Assembly (NCBI GenBank): GCA_018900995.1
Contig: JAHIFH010000001.1
Span: 1 to 21,139, forward strand
Length of the DNA: 21,139 bases
Direction of reading: 5' to 3'
Origin: Patescibacteria group bacterium
GTDB taxonomy: Bacteria; Patescibacteriota; Microgenomatia; PFEM01; JAHIFH01
Part shown: positions 1 to 7,020 of the stretch, in pieces
How positions within the stretch are numbered: position 1 is the first letter of the stretch
Layout: each line of letters begins with the position of its first letter
Notes under the pieces: generated by a model
Seen by the model: only the letters and a program-made list of their open reading frames with translations
Database searches by the model: none
What the model was told of the DNA's origin: nothing
Program-made: the position numbers and the translations under genes

Positions 1-177
1 CAGTTAACAATTTGTATTATGAGTGCAGAAAGTGCTAGACATGAAACATGGATGAGTTCCTGCAAAAGTTTGGGTTTAAAAGAGGACTGTAGGTTACCTA
101 CATATGAGGCTGAGAGGCTAGACGACTACGAGAAAGAACTTAAAGATGAATGCTTCAAAAAATACCCCGTTGAATAA
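1..177 (+). CDS. C-terminal end of an unrecognised ORF (partial)
   Basis: This frame is open from the first base to a TAA at 175-177, giving 58 residues, and the beginning lies outside the window. An internal ATG at 19 could also start a 52-residue protein, but no ribosome site is obvious. The peptide is acidic and carries four cysteines in the visible part; I do not recognise a family. It sits in the same reading frame as the comM remnant that follows, separated only by the TAA and about 20 bases. It may be the tail of an element inserted into comM, an unrelated neighbour joined by deletion, or an assembly artefact near a contig end. That it is a real protein is uncertain. Confidence 0.3.
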   Translation, partial: QLTICIMSAESARHETWMSSCKSLGLKEDCRLPTYEAERLDDYEKELKDECFKKYPVE

Positions 178-198
178 GTAAGTTTAATAAACAATGTA

Positions 199-681
199 CA
201 CCCTTGCCCCTGTGGTTATCTTGGTGATGAGAAAAGACAGTGTCGTTGTTTACCCGGGCAGATTATTCGCTATCAAAAGCGTTTATCTGGACCTCTTTTG
301 GATAGAATTGATCTTCATATTGAAGTACCGGCAGTGAAGGTGGAAAAGTTAACAGGGGAGAGTGTGATCGGCGAGGAATCTGGAAGTATCAGAAAGCGGG
401 TTCAGATAGCACGCAATCTCCAGAGAAAAAGATTCAAAGGAACGAAAATCAAATCCAACGCCGAGATGCAAAACCGAGATATTAAGAAATTTTGTCCTTT
501 GGATAATGATAGCTTGAATTTGCTCCGCCAAGCCGTTTCCCAAATGAATTTAACCGCTCGCTCTTATTATCGAGTGATTAAGCTGGCTCGGACAATTGCT
601 GATTTGGCAGGAGAAGAGAAAATTACTGTTTCTCATTTAGCTGAAGCTTTGCAGTATAGACCAAAAGCACAAGAATTATAG
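199..681 (+). pseudogene. comM: 5'-truncated comM (Mg chelatase-like AAA+ ATPase), C-terminal third only
   Basis: The frame encodes the C-terminal part of a ComM/YifB-type Mg-chelatase-like ATPase, a family whose characterised members act as branch-migration helicases in natural transformation. Recognisable pieces are the cysteine-rich HPCPCGYLGD segment (normally NPCPCG), SGPLLDRIDLHIEVP near the end of the AAA+ core, and the C-terminal helical Mg_chelatase_C domain (LTARSYYRVIKLARTIADL). A full ComM is about 500 residues; only about 160 remain. The N-terminal Lon-protease-like fold and the Walker A and B region are absent. Homology stops abruptly just upstream of base 199 at unrelated sequence containing an in-frame stop. 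The first canonical start codon is TTG at 298, which would cut into the conserved core, so I call this a remnant rather than a short gene. Confidence 0.8.
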
Positions 682-731
682 TTTATCCCGAACTTGTCGA
701 GGGACCCTAAGGAATAGGCTTTTTAGACGAA

Positions 732-761
732 AAACCCAACCCCACCTGGGGAGCTGGGTTT
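732..761 (-). terminator. hairpin terminator for the DUF5679 transcription unit, possibly bidirectional
   Basis: AAACCCA (732-738) pairs with TGGGTTT (755-761), and CCCC (740-743) pairs with GGGG (748-751). On the minus strand the stem is followed by five U (bases 734-730), which fits an intrinsic terminator downstream of the DUF5679 gene. On the plus strand the trailing sequence (TTTCTTAG) is a poorer U-tract, so termination of comM-side transcripts is less certain. Confidence 0.75.
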
Positions 762-787
762 CTTAGTTATAAGTTTTCAGAGAAGAC

Positions 788-934
788 TTAGGCTCCAATC
801 CTGAACATAGTTGTGCCACACTTTTCACAAGTTGCCTTTCTTGCTGGCTTGCCGTTCTTCATAGTTACTTTCTGAATGTTTTTGCCACTTCTCTTGGCAC
901 GGCACTTAACACAATAAAACATGATGTCTGCCAT
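788..934 (-). CDS. DUF5679-like micro zinc-ribbon protein (48 aa)
   Basis: The protein has 48 residues with two CxxC pairs, CVKC at 8-11 and CEKC at 36-39, separated by a basic strand (QKVTMKNGKPARK) and ending in TMFRIGA. This pattern matches the DUF5679 family of tiny zinc-ribbon proteins, common in Patescibacteria; no function is established for it. The start is well supported: ATG at 934 is preceded by AGGAGGTG on the minus strand (bases 952-945), one of the best ribosome sites in the window. It lies 69 bases downstream of the minus-strand gene ending at 1004 and just upstream of the hairpin at 732-761, so the two genes are probably co-transcribed. A role in RNA or ribosome binding is plausible but only inferred. 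Confidence 0.85.
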   Translation of the reverse strand: MADIMFYCVKCRAKRSGKNIQKVTMKNGKPARKATCEKCGTTMFRIGA

Positions 935-960
935 AAATTCTTTTCACCTCCTCTCCACTT

Positions 961-980
961 AAATTAAATATTTTTAATTT
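961..980. repeat. AT-only perfect inverted repeat
   Basis: AAATTAAA (961-968) and TTTAATTT (973-980) form an 8-base inverted repeat with a TATT loop. It lies between the two minus-strand genes, about 10 bases upstream of the DUF5679 ribosome site. It could be an operator, a weak attenuator or RNA-stability hairpin, or chance in AT-rich DNA. Confidence 0.4.
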
Positions 981-1003
981 TCGGGCAGGGAAAAACTTTC
1001 AGC

Positions 1004-1294
1004 CTACCTTAAGGCTAAGTATAGCATAAGTTCGAGGCTAATGACAACTAAGCTTAGAATTAAGGTTTTAATTAAGTCGTGCCTAATTAGTTTTGGGTTA
1101 AAAGAAGAGATGGAAATATCGGACTTTTCTTGCGCGCGCGCCTGTTTAGCCTTAATTTTGGGGGGCTGAGAAATTGCCTCTTGACTAGGTTTGGATTTTG
1201 TGCTTATTGAAGCTGGAACTTGGGTTTTCTTGGCTAACTCTCTTTTGAGTTGGAGAATGATTTTTTCTTGTCTTGTTTTGCGTTTTTTGGCCAT
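1004..1294 (-). CDS. small basic tail-anchored membrane protein, unknown function
   Basis: From the ATG at 1294 the protein has 96 residues. It begins with a very basic helix (MAKKRKTRQEKIILQLKREL), continues with a low-complexity Lys/Ser/Gln/Pro-rich linker, and ends in one hydrophobic segment (TLILSLVVISLELMLYLAL) followed directly by Arg and the stop, so it is probably a tail-anchored membrane protein with a cytoplasmic basic domain. I do not recognise a named family. A TTG at 1357 would add 21 residues, but a minus-strand promoter (-35 at 1357-1352, -10 at 1334-1329) covers that region and its start site near 1322 lies downstream of the TTG, so the internal ATG is preferred. The gene is divergent from the DUF4446 operon and first in a pair with the DUF5679 gene. 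Confidence 0.7.
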   Translation of the reverse strand: MAKKRKTRQEKIILQLKRELAKKTQVPASISTKSKPSQEAISQPPKIKAKQARAQEKSDISISSFNPKLIRHDLIKTLILSLVVISLELMLYLALR

Positions 1295-1325
1295 CTTTTT
1301 TCTCGAGCGCGTTTGACGCGCCAGG

Positions 1326-1354
1326 TTGACAATAACATCAAACCTGTCTAAAAT
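1326..1354 (+). promoter_or_regulatory. sigma70-type promoter of the DUF4446-secDF operon
   Basis: A perfect -35, TTGACA (1326-1331), is separated by 17 bases from a near-consensus -10, TAAAAT (1349-1354). Transcription should begin near 1361, only about 3 bases before the ATG at 1364, so the first gene should be nearly leaderless. No Shine-Dalgarno sequence precedes that ATG. The element is interlocked with a promoter on the other strand. Confidence 0.8.
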
Positions 1355-1357
1355 CAA
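1329..1357 (-). promoter_or_regulatory. divergent promoter for the 1294-788 minus-strand genes, interlocked with the operon promoter
   Basis: Read on the minus strand, TTGATT (1357-1352) is followed after 17 bases by TATTGT (1334-1329). The predicted start near 1322 leaves a leader of about 28 bases before the ATG at 1294. Its -35 overlaps the plus-strand -10 and its -10 overlaps the plus-strand -35, so the two directions should compete for RNA polymerase. Confidence 0.6.
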
Positions 1358-1363
1358 GTAAAG

Positions 1364-1837
1364 ATGTTACTCGATTTTGACCAAATCCTAATTATTCTTA
1401 TTGGCGTTCTTATCTTTTGGCTCACGGTTTTGAGCGTTCTTTTTTTTAATTTCTATCTTTCATTGCGCAAGTTAACTAAAGGAGTGACCAAGAAGGATTT
1501 GAAGACAATTTTGGAGAAAATGCTTAAAGATTTTGATAGACAGGCAAAAGAAGTTGATAAATTGGTTAAAGCGGCCGAGGAATTAGAGAAGGATAGTTTG
1601 TATAATATTCAAAAAGTTGGTCTGGTGCGTTATAATCCATTTGCGGAAACTGGCGGCGACCAGAGTTTTTGTTTATCATTATTAGATGGGAAGGACAGTG
1701 GCTTGGTTATCTCTAGTTTACATAGTCGGGACACAACCAGAATTTACGCCAAGCCAGTAAGAAAAGGCAAAGCCGCTGGTTATGATTTATCAGCAGAGGA
1801 AAAACAGGCGATTAAAAGAGCCAAAAAGATCAAATGA
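1364..1837 (+). CDS. DUF4446 family membrane protein
   Basis: This is a 157-residue protein with one N-terminal membrane segment (about residues 7-33), a charged coiled-coil-like stretch (about 36-78) and a conserved C-terminal domain. That domain holds the DUF4446 hallmarks: VRYNPFAETGGDQSFCLSLLD (about 88-108), SSLHSRDTTRIYAKP (about 117-131) and the terminal LSAEEKQAIKRA. The domain should face the cytoplasm. The family has no established biochemical role. It is the first gene of a six-gene operon and overlaps the next gene by ATGA (1834-1837), implying translational coupling. The start ATG lies 9 bases after the -10 box, so translation may begin from an essentially leaderless mRNA. Confidence 0.88.
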   Translation: MLLDFDQILIILIGVLIFWLTVLSVLFFNFYLSLRKLTKGVTKKDLKTILEKMLKDFDRQAKEVDKLVKAAEELEKDSLYNIQKVGLVRYNPFAETGGDQSFCLSLLDGKDSGLVISSLHSRDTTRIYAKPVRKGKAAGYDLSAEEKQAIKRAKKIK

Positions 1838-3000
1838 CAATAGACAAACAAAAATTAGTTCCTATGCTCATCGGGGGTTTGATTCTCTACTTCATCTCCA
1901 CAGGAATTTCTTATGCCGCTTTTCGCTTTCTAGTTGGTCCAATTGCTCCCGGTCTAATCTCGCCCCTTCCGGTAGAAGAAGCCAGATCAAGAGTTGATTT
2001 AACTGCGCCCAAGACTGAAGTCTGCCCCCTTAACAACGAGATGTTTACTAAAGGAGAAAAACAGATTTGGGAAGGGCGAAGACCTTTGACGGTGATGATT
2101 GAAAATCATGCCGAAGCCCGCCCCCAGTCAGGTCTTTCTAAAGCCGATATTATCTATGAAGCCGTAGCCGAAGGAGGAATTACTCGCTTTTTAGCGGTTT
2201 ATTATTGTGACGCTGCAGCTGAAGATTTCATTATTGGTCCGGTGCGCTCAGCCAGAACTTATTATTTGGATTTTGCTTCTGAATATGGTGATTATCCTCT
2301 TTACGCTCATGTTGGTGGAGCCAATAAGCCAGGTCTTTCTAATGCTTTAGGACAAATTGCTGATTATGGTTGGCTGGCTAAAGGGAATGATATGAATCAA
2401 TTCTCGCTTGGATTCCCAACTTTTTGGCGGGATTATGAGCGGCTAGGGCGACCGGTAGCCACCGAACACACCATGTACACCACGGCTGACAAGCTTTATG
2501 AAATCGCTCACCAGCGAGGGCTTGATGCCAGAGATGACGAAGGTAATAAATGGGATGAGGACTGGCGCTCTTGGCAATTTAAAGATGATGCCTCAGATAA
2601 GGGCAATATTAATAATATTAAATTTAATTTCTGGAGCGGTTACCAGGAGTATGAAGTTAATTGGCAATACAACCAAGAAAACAACCAATATCTTCGCTCT
2701 AATGGTGGTCAAGCCCACAAAGATTTGAATAATGAAGAGCAACTAATGGCGAAAGTGATTATCGTCCAGTTTATGAGAGAAAAAGGACCGATAAACGAAC
2801 TAAAGCATTTGCTTTATACCACCACCGGAACAGGTAAGGCAATTGTTTTCCAAGATGGGCAGGCAACTCAAGCAACTTGGAGCAAAGCCAAGCGCCAAGA
2901 CAGAACCATCTTTGAGGACTCTAAGGGGAAAGAAATTAAATTTAATCGAGGTCCAATTTGGATCGAGATTGTTCCTCTTGGCAAGGAAGTTAATTATTAG
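1834..3000 (+). CDS. DUF3048 domain-containing (YerB-like) membrane-anchored protein
   Basis: This is a 388-residue protein with an N-terminal membrane anchor (about residues 10-34) followed by an extracytoplasmic domain. DUF3048 is recognised from RPLTVMIENHAEARPQSGLS, ADIIYEAVAEGGITRFLAVYY, GPVRSARTYYLDFA and, later, HTMYTTADKLYEIA. The C-terminal half carries the second conserved block, with a WSGYQEYEVNWQYN segment and the closing GPIWIEIVPLG. The family is typified by B. subtilis YerB; its molecular function is not known, though an extracellular or wall-associated role is likely. It overlaps the DUF4446 gene by four bases and lies 20 bases ahead of the HTH/nucleotidyltransferase gene. 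No ribosome site is evident, consistent with coupling to the upstream gene. Confidence 0.88.
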   Translation: MTIDKQKLVPMLIGGLILYFISTGISYAAFRFLVGPIAPGLISPLPVEEARSRVDLTAPKTEVCPLNNEMFTKGEKQIWEGRRPLTVMIENHAEARPQSGLSKADIIYEAVAEGGITRFLAVYYCDAAAEDFIIGPVRSARTYYLDFASEYGDYPLYAHVGGANKPGLSNALGQIADYGWLAKGNDMNQFSLGFPTFWRDYERLGRPVATEHTMYTTADKLYEIAHQRGLDARDDEGNKWDEDWRSWQFKDDASDKGNINNIKFNFWSGYQEYEVNWQYNQENNQYLRSNGGQAHKDLNNEEQLMAKVIIVQFMREKGPINELKHLLYTTTGTGKAIVFQDGQATQATWSKAKRQDRTIFEDSKGKEIKFNRGPIWIEIVPLGKEVNY

Positions 3001-3020
3001 TCAACCTGCCCGGAAATACC

Positions 3021-3611
3021 ATGTTAAAAGAAATAATGGTTTCCAAAGTCCGGGTAAAACTCCTTCAGACTTTTCTTTATCAGCCTGATGAAATTTTTTA
3101 CGTTCGCCAATTGGTAAGAAAAGTGGGCGAGGAGATTAATGCCGTTCGTCGAGAGTTATCCCGGATGGAAAAAGCCAATATAGTTAAAAAAGAACCGCGG
3201 GGGAATAGGCTCTACTATTACTTTAACCGCGATCATCTTCTTTATGAGGATTTGCTTTCTATGGTTCACAAGACCGTTGGTTTGGGCAAAGAGATTATTA
3301 AGAATAAGTCTAAATTAGGGAGAGTGAAACTGGTGATGTTTTCTGGGCGTTTTGCCCGTCGCTTACCCACCGAGGAAGGTGGGGTTGACTTGTTAGTCGT
3401 AGGTGATATTAATATGCAAACACTGGTGAAACTGGTGCGGACAGAAGAAGCAAAGTTAGAAAGGGAAATTAACTATACAGTGATGACGAAAGACGAATTT
3501 AATTTTCGCAAAAAGAAACGCGACCCCTTTTTACAAGGCATTCTTTTAGGCTCAAGAATTATGATTATTGGTGACCAAGAGGATTTAGTGGCTAAATATG
3601 GAGGAGGATAA
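3021..3611 (+). CDS. winged-helix regulator fused to a nucleotidyltransferase-like domain
   Basis: The protein has 196 residues. Residues about 8-75 read as an ArsR/MarR-like winged helix (VRVKLLQTFLYQPDEIFYVR, then an EINAVRRELSRMEKANIVKK recognition helix and a wing with RGNRLYYYFN). Residues about 100-185 resemble a minimal nucleotidyltransferase (MNT-like) domain: VKLVMFSGRF, GGVDLLVVGDI, and a C-terminal KRDPFLQGILLGSRIMIIGD. The usual GS-x-DxD active site looks degenerate, since only one Asp of the DxD pair is obvious (GVDL), so it may bind rather than transfer nucleotides. Such single-chain HTH-NTase proteins are frequent in CPR genomes. It abuts the AbrB-like gene (last base shared at 3611), suggesting a regulatory pair inside the operon. 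Function is inferred from fold only. Confidence 0.65.
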   Translation: MLKEIMVSKVRVKLLQTFLYQPDEIFYVRQLVRKVGEEINAVRRELSRMEKANIVKKEPRGNRLYYYFNRDHLLYEDLLSMVHKTVGLGKEIIKNKSKLGRVKLVMFSGRFARRLPTEEGGVDLLVVGDINMQTLVKLVRTEEAKLEREINYTVMTKDEFNFRKKKRDPFLQGILLGSRIMIIGDQEDLVAKYGGG

Positions 3612-3817
3612 TGGGGAAACAAAAAATCATTAAAACTGGTAATAGCTTAGCGGTAACCATCCCTTCAGATTTTGTTAAAACAATAGGGATTAAAGCCGGC
3701 CAAGTTGTTCAAGTCAAGGTGGAACCAGAAACTGGGAAAGTGACTTACACTTTTTCTGGTAGTCGCCAGCTTCCTCTTGCCTCCACTCTCACTAAAAGGA
3801 GAAAAGCGAAGAGATGA
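3611..3817 (+). CDS. AbrB/MazE/SpoVT-type DNA-binding protein
   Basis: The protein has 68 residues. The N-terminal 45 match the swapped-hairpin AbrB/MazE fold: KQKIIKTGNSLAVTIPSDFV followed by GIKAGQVVQVKVEPETGKV. The C-terminus is a short basic tail (TLTKRRKAKR). Proteins of this type bind DNA as dimers and act either as transition-state regulators or as antitoxins. No toxin gene follows, since secD comes next, so a solo regulator is more likely than a toxin-antitoxin pair; the preceding HTH/nucleotidyltransferase is the only candidate partner. The start is clear: GGAGGAGG lies just upstream of ATG 3611, inside the end of the previous gene. It overlaps secD by ATGA (3814-3817). Confidence 0.85.
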   Translation: MGKQKIIKTGNSLAVTIPSDFVKTIGIKAGQVVQVKVEPETGKVTYTFSGSRQLPLASTLTKRRKAKR

Positions 3818-5163
3818 ATTATCGCCGCTATCTGCTCTGGTTAATTGTTATTTTAACTCTCGTTGCTGTTTTTATTGATTTTCCTTCCGAGCTTTCCTTG
3901 AAGTTTGAAGTAATGGGATTTAAGGTTGATCAAAAAATCTCTAGACCAATACTGGATTTTCAAATTGGCAATTTAAGATTCTTTCGTGATTTAGAAATTA
4001 AACGAGGAATTGATTTAGCCGGAGGGAGTCATTTGGTTTTTCAGGCGGATATGAGCCAAATTGGCGCTGAAGATCGCGATTCAGCTCTCGAGGCAACTAA
4101 AGAAAATATTGACCGACGAATTAATTTATTTGGTTTAGCTGAGTCTTTAGTCCAAACTTCTAAGTTAGGAGAAAATTATCGTTTGATTGTTGAATTACCT
4201 GGGATTACTGATGTTAATCAGGCGATTGACTTGATTGGCCAAACCGCTCAACTTGATTTTCGCGAATTATCTGCTGAAGCGACTGAGGCGGCAACTCTTG
4301 GCGACTTTTTGCCAACAGATTTAACTGGCAAGGAATTGAATAGGGCTCAGGTGAAGTTTGATCCTAATACCGGTCAACCAACAGTTGGTTTGGAATTTAG
4401 TGATGAAGGAGCGAAAAAATTTGGAGAAATTACTGGCAGAAACGTGGGCAAGCCAGTAGCCATTTTTCTTGATGAATTTCCCATCACTACCCCATTGGTA
4501 AGAGAGAAAATCACCAGCGGTCAAGCGCAAATTACTGGAGAATTCACTACTGCGGAAGCGAAGTTATTGTCCACCCAACTCAATGCTGGAGCTTTACCAG
4601 TGCCAATTAAAGTTGTGGAGCAAAGAAATATCGGTGCTATTCTTGGTACCGAGTCAGTGAGAAGAAGTATCCAAGCGGGTTTAATTGGTTTAATCATGGT
4701 GATTCTATTTATGGCAACTTATTATGGCTGGCTTGGGATTTTGGCAGATGCTGGTTTGGTAATTTATGGTTTGATTACTCTAATGCTTTATAAATTAATT
4801 CCGGTTACTCTTACTCTGCCAGGCATTGCCGGTTTTATTCTTTCTGTGGGAATGGCGGTTGATGCCAATATTTTGATTTTTGAGAGGATGAAGGAAGAAG
4901 TTCGAGCTGGTAAGCCAAGACCATTAGCCATGGAGTTGGGTTTTGGTCGGGCTTGGGATTCTATCCGCGATGCCAACATTTGTACTTTAATTACTTGTTT
5001 TATTCTTTTTAATCCCTTTAGTTGGTCGTTTTTGAATACTTCGGGGATGGTGCGAGGTTTTGCCTTAACATTGGGCTTAGGAGTTTTGTTGAGCTTATTC
5101 ACGGGAATTGTTGTTACCAGAACTATCTTGAGAACATTTTCAAGAAAGGAGGCAAAACAATGA
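3814..5163 (+). CDS. secD: protein translocase subunit SecD
   Basis: SecD works with SecF as the proton-driven, RND-like accessory of SecYEG, helping secreted proteins clear the outer face of the membrane. This 449-residue protein has an N-terminal membrane segment, the P1 signature GIDLAGGSHLVFQAD (about residues 65-79), the extracytoplasmic domain with TSGQAQITGEFT, then five C-terminal membrane helices. The conserved LSVGMAVDANILIFERMKEE motif holds the Asp used in proton relay, followed by SIRDANICTLIT. The length is normal for a compact SecD. GGAG lies about 13 bases before the ATG, which overlaps the stop of the AbrB-like gene. It ends in an ATGA overlap with secF, so the pair is translationally coupled. 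Placement behind two DNA-binding regulators is unusual. Confidence 0.96.
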   Translation: MNYRRYLLWLIVILTLVAVFIDFPSELSLKFEVMGFKVDQKISRPILDFQIGNLRFFRDLEIKRGIDLAGGSHLVFQADMSQIGAEDRDSALEATKENIDRRINLFGLAESLVQTSKLGENYRLIVELPGITDVNQAIDLIGQTAQLDFRELSAEATEAATLGDFLPTDLTGKELNRAQVKFDPNTGQPTVGLEFSDEGAKKFGEITGRNVGKPVAIFLDEFPITTPLVREKITSGQAQITGEFTTAEAKLLSTQLNAGALPVPIKVVEQRNIGAILGTESVRRSIQAGLIGLIMVILFMATYYGWLGILADAGLVIYGLITLMLYKLIPVTLTLPGIAGFILSVGMAVDANILIFERMKEEVRAGKPRPLAMELGFGRAWDSIRDANICTLITCFILFNPFSWSFLNTSGMVRGFALTLGLGVLLSLFTGIVVTRTILRTFSRKEAKQ

Positions 5164-6035
5164 ATTGGATGAAATTTAAATGGTTTTACTTCCTTTTGTC
5201 AGCTTTTGTCTTAGTGCCAGGGATTGTTTCTTTGATTTTGTTTGGTTTAAAACCAGCAATTGATTTTACTGGCGGAAGTTTATTAGAACTAAAAACAGAA
5301 AGCGCTCTCGATACTAAAGAAGTTCAACAACTTCTTACTGACCAAGGTTTTGAGATTTCGTCAGTTCAAGAATCTGGGGAAAACCAAATTTTGATCCGTC
5401 TTCAGCCAATCGAAAAAGAACAAGCAGGGGAAATTAAATCCATTATTAAGGAGAAATTTGAACAAGAGCCAGAAGAAGTCCGTTTTGAAACCGTTGGTCC
5501 AACTTTGGGCAAAGAGTTAATTAGGAAAACAATTTGGGCAATTGTTTTAGCGGCTGGTTTTATTATGGCTTATGTTGCCTGGCGGTTTAAAGACGCGAAA
5601 TTTGGTGTTTGCGCTATTTTAGCCATGTTCCATGATACTTTTATTCTTTTAGGCAGTTTTTCCCTATTAGGACATTTTCTGGGGATTGAAATAGATACTC
5701 TATTTGTAACGGCAGTATTAACGATTCTTTCTTTTTCCGTTCACGATACTGTCGTGGTTTACGACCGCATCCGGGAGTCCCAAAAATTGTTGCCCAAGAC
5801 TTCTTTTGAGGATTTGGTTAATAAAGCCGTCACCGAAACTTTAAGCCGTTCAGTTAATAACTCAATGACAATTATTTTTATGCTAATTGCTTTGCTTTTG
5901 TTAGGGGGAACGACGATTAAATGGTTCGTCGCTGCTTTGTTAATTGGTACAATTGCTGGTACTTACAGTTCAACTTTTACTGCTGCGCCTTTGTTAGTTG
6001 TTTGGAGTCAAATTGCTGAAAAAAGAAAAAAATAA
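5160..6035 (+). CDS. secF: protein translocase subunit SecF
   Basis: SecF is the partner of SecD. The 291-residue protein shows an N-terminal helix, the IDFTGGSLLEL motif (about residues 36-46), an extracytoplasmic region, and a C-terminal bundle with AMFHDTFILLG and SFSVHDTVVVYDRIRES, the latter carrying the conserved Asp of the RND-type core. LSRSVNNSMTIIFMLIALLLLGG is also typical. The frame is open further upstream to 5022, but that stretch lies within secD. ATG at 5160 is the right start, because it is preceded by AAGGAGG at good spacing, overlaps the secD stop as ATGA, and opens with the normal SecF N-terminus. It is the last gene of the operon that begins at 1364. Confidence 0.96.
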   Translation: MNWMKFKWFYFLLSAFVLVPGIVSLILFGLKPAIDFTGGSLLELKTESALDTKEVQQLLTDQGFEISSVQESGENQILIRLQPIEKEQAGEIKSIIKEKFEQEPEEVRFETVGPTLGKELIRKTIWAIVLAAGFIMAYVAWRFKDAKFGVCAILAMFHDTFILLGSFSLLGHFLGIEIDTLFVTAVLTILSFSVHDTVVVYDRIRESQKLLPKTSFEDLVNKAVTETLSRSVNNSMTIIFMLIALLLLGGTTIKWFVAALLIGTIAGTYSSTFTAAPLLVVWSQIAEKRKK

Positions 6036-6048
6036 CTTGGACTGTGTC

Positions 6049-6078
6049 TTGACTTAATAGAGAGAGTATTTCTAAAAT
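6049..6078 (+). promoter_or_regulatory. promoter of the DUF4349 gene
   Basis: TTGACT (6049-6054) and TAAAAT (6073-6078) are separated by 18 bases. The expected transcription start is near 6085, about 6 bases before ATG 6091. A GGAG at 6079-6082 would then lie upstream of the RNA 5' end and be of use only to read-through transcripts from secF. Confidence 0.65.
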
Positions 6079-6090
6079 GGAGATAAGAAG

Positions 6091-7020
6091 ATGAGAAGGA
6101 TAATAGATTGGATAAAACAGAATAAATTAGTTACTTTAATAGTCATTATTCTCCTTTTCCTTGTTGCTAAAGACTATTTTCCTGGTTACTTTTTTGGTCT
6201 TGCCCCATTGAGAAAGACTTATATGGAACCAATGAGTGAGTTTGGGGCGATTGAGGATATTGAATATGCCCCAGGTTTTGGTGAAGGAATCGGGATACCA
6301 CCTATTCCTAGTAGAGAATATGCTCCAACTGAAAGAGAAGAGCGTTTAGTGGTTGAAGAATCAACCATGTCTTTAGTGGTTACTAATGTCCGCGAAATAA
6401 GCGATAAAATTATTGACCATGCGAAGAGTGCTGGTGGCTATATGGTGAGCACTTCTTTAATTAATCCTGAAGAAGCGCCTTTTGCCACGGTAGTAGTTAG
6501 AATTCCGGCCGAGAACTTTCGAGCCGCTTTAGATTATTTCCGTTCTTTGGGAGTGAAGGTCACATCCGAAAGAATTCTGGGAACTGATGTTACTGATGAA
6601 TATGTTGATATTGAAGCCAGGTTGGCAACTCTGGAGAAAACCAAAGCTAAATTTGAAGAAATTTTAGAGATGGCGACTGAGGTTCAGGATATCTTGGATG
6701 TTCAGCGGCAACTAATCTATATTCAAGACCAGATTGATAATCTTAAAGGCAGGCAAAAATATCTTGAACAAACCGCTAAATTGTCCAAGATAACGGTTTA
6801 TCTTTCAACTGACGAATTCGCTTTGCCCTACGCGCCTGCCGAGGCATTCCGACCAAGGGCCATCTTTAAACTTGCCGTCCGTTCACTTGTGTGTACGCTA
6901 AGAGGTGTTGCTAGAGCTCTGATTTGGATTGGGGTTTATGCGATTATTTGGATTCCAGTGGGGCTAATTATCTTCTTTGTTTGGAGGTGGAAGAAGAAAA
7001 GATTTCCTCCATCTACTTAA
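6091..7020 (+). CDS. DUF4349 domain-containing membrane protein
   Basis: This is a 309-residue protein with a membrane segment near each end (about residues 13-30 and 278-302) and an extracytoplasmic DUF4349 domain between them. The domain features are visible: RLVVEESTMSLVV at the start, IIDHAKSAGGYMVSTS, VVRIPAENFRAALDYFRSLG, TSERILGTDVTDEYVDIEARL, then a long coiled coil (about residues 190-240, with ILDVQRQLIYIQDQIDNLKG) and TAKLSKITVYLS. The family is widespread and often annotated as a lipoprotein or membrane protein; its function is unproven. It has its own promoter after secF. It is convergent with the RNHCP gene and their coding ends overlap by 8 bases (7013-7020). Confidence 0.88.
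   Translation: MRRIIDWIKQNKLVTLIVIILLFLVAKDYFPGYFFGLAPLRKTYMEPMSEFGAIEDIEYAPGFGEGIGIPPIPSREYAPTEREERLVVEESTMSLVVTNVREISDKIIDHAKSAGGYMVSTSLINPEEAPFATVVVRIPAENFRAALDYFRSLGVKVTSERILGTDVTDEYVDIEARLATLEKTKAKFEEILEMATEVQDILDVQRQLIYIQDQIDNLKGRQKYLEQTAKLSKITVYLSTDEFALPYAPAEAFRPRAIFKLAVRSLVCTLRGVARALIWIGVYAIIWIPVGLIIFFVWRWKKKRFPPST

Noticed and set aside
298..681. Reading the comM piece as a 127-residue gene starting at TTG 298
   Set aside because: Clear ComM homology continues upstream to about base 199 in the same frame, so TTG 298 falls inside the conserved core and the gene is truncated.
3611..3817. AbrB/MazE-like gene as the antitoxin of a MazEF pair
   Set aside because: The next gene is secD and no MazF or PIN-type toxin is adjacent.
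4788..5102. Minus-strand 104-codon ORF inside secD
   Set aside because: It is antisense to highly conserved SecD membrane helices; the composition is that of a reverse-complement shadow.
5022..5159. Upstream extension of secF to 5022
   Set aside because: It lies wholly inside secD, adds a non-SecF N-terminus, and ATG 5160 has a strong ribosome site and an ATGA overlap.
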